Part shown: piece by piece, positions 62,314 through 64,000 of the stretch
Position numbering within the stretch: the stretch's first letter is position 1
Layout: every line of letters starts with the position of its first letter
Assembly: GCF_020991275.1 (NCBI RefSeq)
Contig: NZ_JAJLQY010000002.1
Coordinates: 62,001-126,000 of the forward strand
DNA length: 64,000 bases
Source of the DNA: Actinocorallia sp. API 0066
GTDB lineage: Bacteria > Actinomycetota > Actinomycetes > Streptosporangiales > Streptosporangiaceae
Direction of reading: 5' to 3'
Program-made: the position numbers and the translations under genes
Notes under the pieces: model-generated
Database searches by the model: none
Told to the model about the DNA's origin: nothing
Seen by the model: the letters and a program-made list of their open reading frames with translations, nothing else

Positions 62314-63240
62314 ATGGCCGTCGGCCATCTGGGGCCGGCTGGGGAGGCGGCCGCCATCGAAGCCGTGATCAGGGATTTCTTCGCGGAACGCCGCGCCGAG
62401 GTCGATGCGCTCGGCCAGGCCTTCGCCGCCGCGGTCGCCGACCTGGAGGCCCATGTTCTTCGCGGCGCCGAACGTGCCCGGTCGACCTTCGCCTGGCTCG
62501 GCTGGCTCGGTGCCGGCGGTGATCCGCGGGACCCGGTCGCCAAGGCCGTGCTCAGCGCCTGTGCGGGGCTGGAGCTGCTCCATGCGCCGATCATGTTCCA
62601 CGGGCACGCCACGGGCACGCCGGGGCTCCTTCGCGCTCGTTTCGTGGCGTCGAACCCGGTGAGGCGGTTCTCGGCGCGGGAGGCTGCCGTCCTGATGGGC
62701 CACCTGGCTCGGATCTGGGCGGACGTCATGGTGCGCGCGTCCGGATTGCCGGAGGACGCGCAAGCCCGGGTCCGACCGGTATGGTCCGCGATACGTTCGA
62801 GCAACCTGATCGAGCAGGTCGAGCTGATCAGCCTGGCATACGACGGGGAGGGCCCGGGTCCGAGGCTCGGGGCGGGCTCGTCCGCGGCGGAACGTCCACT
62901 GCGGTTCGGCGCCGCGATCGCCGGCGCCCGGATGGATCTCGTCGCGGCCTACGCGGCGTTCGGCGCCGAACTCGATGAGGCGTTGCGGCTCCGGGACGAC
63001 CTGCTGGGCGCGCTCGTCGGGGCCGACCTCCTCGCCGACGGGCCCGCCGAGGTGCGGGCGGCGCTCGTCGGTTCCGGTGCGCTGGAGCACATCGAATTCC
63101 AGATCGCCCGCCGTGTCACGCGGGCTCTCGCGGCTCTGGAACAGAGTGGCGCGACCGCCGGCGCCAAGGATCGGCTCGCCGCGCTGGCGGTGGAGATGAC
63201 GCGATGGGACGGCCTGGCGCCGGTGTCGACCCCGCGGTGA
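62314..63240 (+). CDS. Polyprenyl synthetase-like protein lacking the first Asp-rich motif
   Basis: 308 aa, all-helical prenyl synthase fold. RSTFAWLGWLGAGG and ACAGLELLHAPIMF align with the helices before the first DDxxD of actinobacterial polyprenyl synthases, but the motif itself is HGHAT (residues 96-100). The second motif keeps LRDDLLG (Asp228 and Asp229). Without the first motif, Mg-diphosphate chemistry should fail, so this may be a regulatory, binding or altered-function homologue. ATG at 62314 after GGGGGTG; alternatives at 62278/62281. Confidence 0.7.
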   Translation: MAVGHLGPAGEAAAIEAVIRDFFAERRAEVDALGQAFAAAVADLEAHVLRGAERARSTFAWLGWLGAGGDPRDPVAKAVLSACAGLELLHAPIMFHGHATGTPGLLRARFVASNPVRRFSAREAAVLMGHLARIWADVMVRASGLPEDAQARVRPVWSAIRSSNLIEQVELISLAYDGEGPGPRLGAGSSAAERPLRFGAAIAGARMDLVAAYAAFGAELDEALRLRDDLLGALVGADLLADGPAEVRAALVGSGALEHIEFQIARRVTRALAALEQSGATAGAKDRLAALAVEMTRWDGLAPVSTPR

Positions 63241-63460
63241 TCCGCCGCGGATCGGCTCGGCCGGGGGAAACCGGATCGAGGGCCGAGTCGTTCCGCAGAA
63301 TGCGAATGATGTCCTTCGTGAACGATTGTTCGTCCGGTATTCCGCAGAACAATGGAATCATCGGCGGAACGGATGGCGTATCCGAGGGTGTGCGACGGCT
63401 GCGCGGTGGAAGTACTGCGTGCGTAGTATCCACTAGTGCGAGAGGAGGATTCGCGCACGG
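63241..63460. other. Intergenic region upstream of sensor kinase
   Basis: 220 bp. Contains repeated TTCCGCAGAA and GGCGGAAC-like words (63291-63375) and an imperfect palindrome GTGGAAGTACT...AGTATCCAC at 63406-63433 overlapping a possible -10 TAGTAT (63424-63429). Otherwise no gene. Confidence 0.4.
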
Positions 63461-64000
63461 ATGCGGCGGGCTAGGATGCGCTTTATGAGCGCGGCACGGT
63501 TTGCCTATCCGGCTGGCATCAGGGACTGGACGATCGCCGCGTGTGTGGCCGCCGTGCTGCTGGTCACCGGCCTGTCCGGGCGGAACCCCGGAACGGACCT
63601 GAACCTTCTCGGCTACGCGCTCCTGGTCGCGGCGGGTCTGGCACTGGCCGCCAGAAGCCGGGCGCCGGTTCCCGTCCTGCTCGTCACCGGGCTGTGCGCG
63701 GTGAGCTACCAGGCGGTCGGATTCGACGTGCCCGCCGTCGCCTACCTGTTCGCCGTGTACGCGGCCGTGCGAGCGGGGCACCACATCATCACGCTGGTGG
63801 TGAGCGTGACGATGCTGGTCGTTCTCCCCTTGGCTGTATGGATTGCTCCGCTCCACCTGACCATGGGTGAGGCGGTCGCGCAGTCCCGCAACGCGCTCGA
63901 ACTGGCTTGGCTGGTCGCCGCGGGCGCCGCCGGTGAGGCGCTGCGGCAGGCGGAGCGACGGGCGGACGAAGCCGAACGCACCCGTGAGGAGGTCGCGCGG
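63461..64000 (+). CDS. Sensor histidine kinase N-terminus, cut by window end
   Basis: 180 codons visible, open at the window end. About five membrane segments (DWTIAACVAAVLLVTGL, LNLLGYALLVAAGLALAA, VPVLLVTGLCAVSYQAV, YLFAVYAAVRAG, ITLVVSVTMLVVLPLAVW), then a charged helix EALRQAERRADEAERTREEVAR that is typical before the HisKA_3 domain of NarL-partner kinases. Start choice is uncertain: ATG at 63461 has AGGAGG 12 nt upstream, and ATGs at 63476 and 63485 are in frame. The kinase assignment rests on this layout. Confidence 0.7.
   Translation, partial: MRRARMRFMSAARFAYPAGIRDWTIAACVAAVLLVTGLSGRNPGTDLNLLGYALLVAAGLALAARSRAPVPVLLVTGLCAVSYQAVGFDVPAVAYLFAVYAAVRAGHHIITLVVSVTMLVVLPLAVWIAPLHLTMGEAVAQSRNALELAWLVAAGAAGEALRQAERRADEAERTREEVAR

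Overview
The window is a high-GC (about 70% or more) actinomycete chromosome segment. Codons strongly prefer G or C in third position, GTG starts are common, several promoters look leaderless (a TAnnnT hexamer 6-7 nt before the start codon), and lon carries an HspR-type HAIR operator. The gene set (latex-clearing protein, CYP125-like P450, deazaflavin-type nitroreductase, MgtA-like glycosyltransferases, CobF) suggests Streptosporangiales or Thermomonosporaceae such as Actinomadura. That placement is an inference.

Layout. 1-6.8 kb (minus strand): a partial secreted GH18 chitinase, a triple-module AAA+ ATPase and an ABC exporter. 6.9-16.1 kb: an LCP cell-wall ligase, two tandem paralogous small membrane proteins (8.0 and 8.4 kb), glutathione peroxidase, an SDR, a DDAH-like pentein hydrolase, an MFS transporter, a three-gene glycosyltransferase/deacetylase operon and two small membrane proteins. 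16.2-25.4 kb: lon under a HAIR element, an array of repeated hairpins, a P450, a 55-bp tandem repeat, a nitroreductase-like protein and sbcDC. 25.7-29.0 kb: a LAL-type LuxR regulator and a secreted lipase.

29.3-38.3 kb is a type III-B CRISPR effector operon in the order cmr2, cmr3, cmr4, cmr5, cmr6, a CARF protein of the APE2256 type, an unrecognised 484-aa protein with about six membrane segments, and cmr1. A convergent fragment resembling the C-terminus of Cas6 follows. No CRISPR array and no cas1/cas2 are visible. Cmr2 keeps its GGDD cyclase motif but lacks the HD nuclease domain. A cyclic-oligoadenylate signal read by the CARF protein, with the membrane protein as effector, is the most interesting hypothesis here.

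38.6-54.1 kb: a separated RibD-like reductase and deaminase pair, an aldehyde dehydrogenase whose upstream palindrome matches the one upstream of the P450, a CDF metal exporter, a 5'-truncated alcohol dehydrogenase pseudogene, a DyP peroxidase, a Clp ATPase without a ClpP-docking loop, tyrosine catabolism (HPPD and homogentisate dioxygenase), cobF, a VWA protein with a membrane partner, and a GlxA-like protein. 53.5-60.5 kb: a TetR regulator divergent from a latex-clearing protein gene (lcp), then a DMT-like membrane protein, a DHA2 MFS pump and an MMPL transporter. 60.5-64 kb: a haloperoxidase-like protein without its two hallmark histidines, divergent from a prenyl-synthase-like protein without its first aspartate-rich motif, then the start of a sensor kinase cut by the window end.
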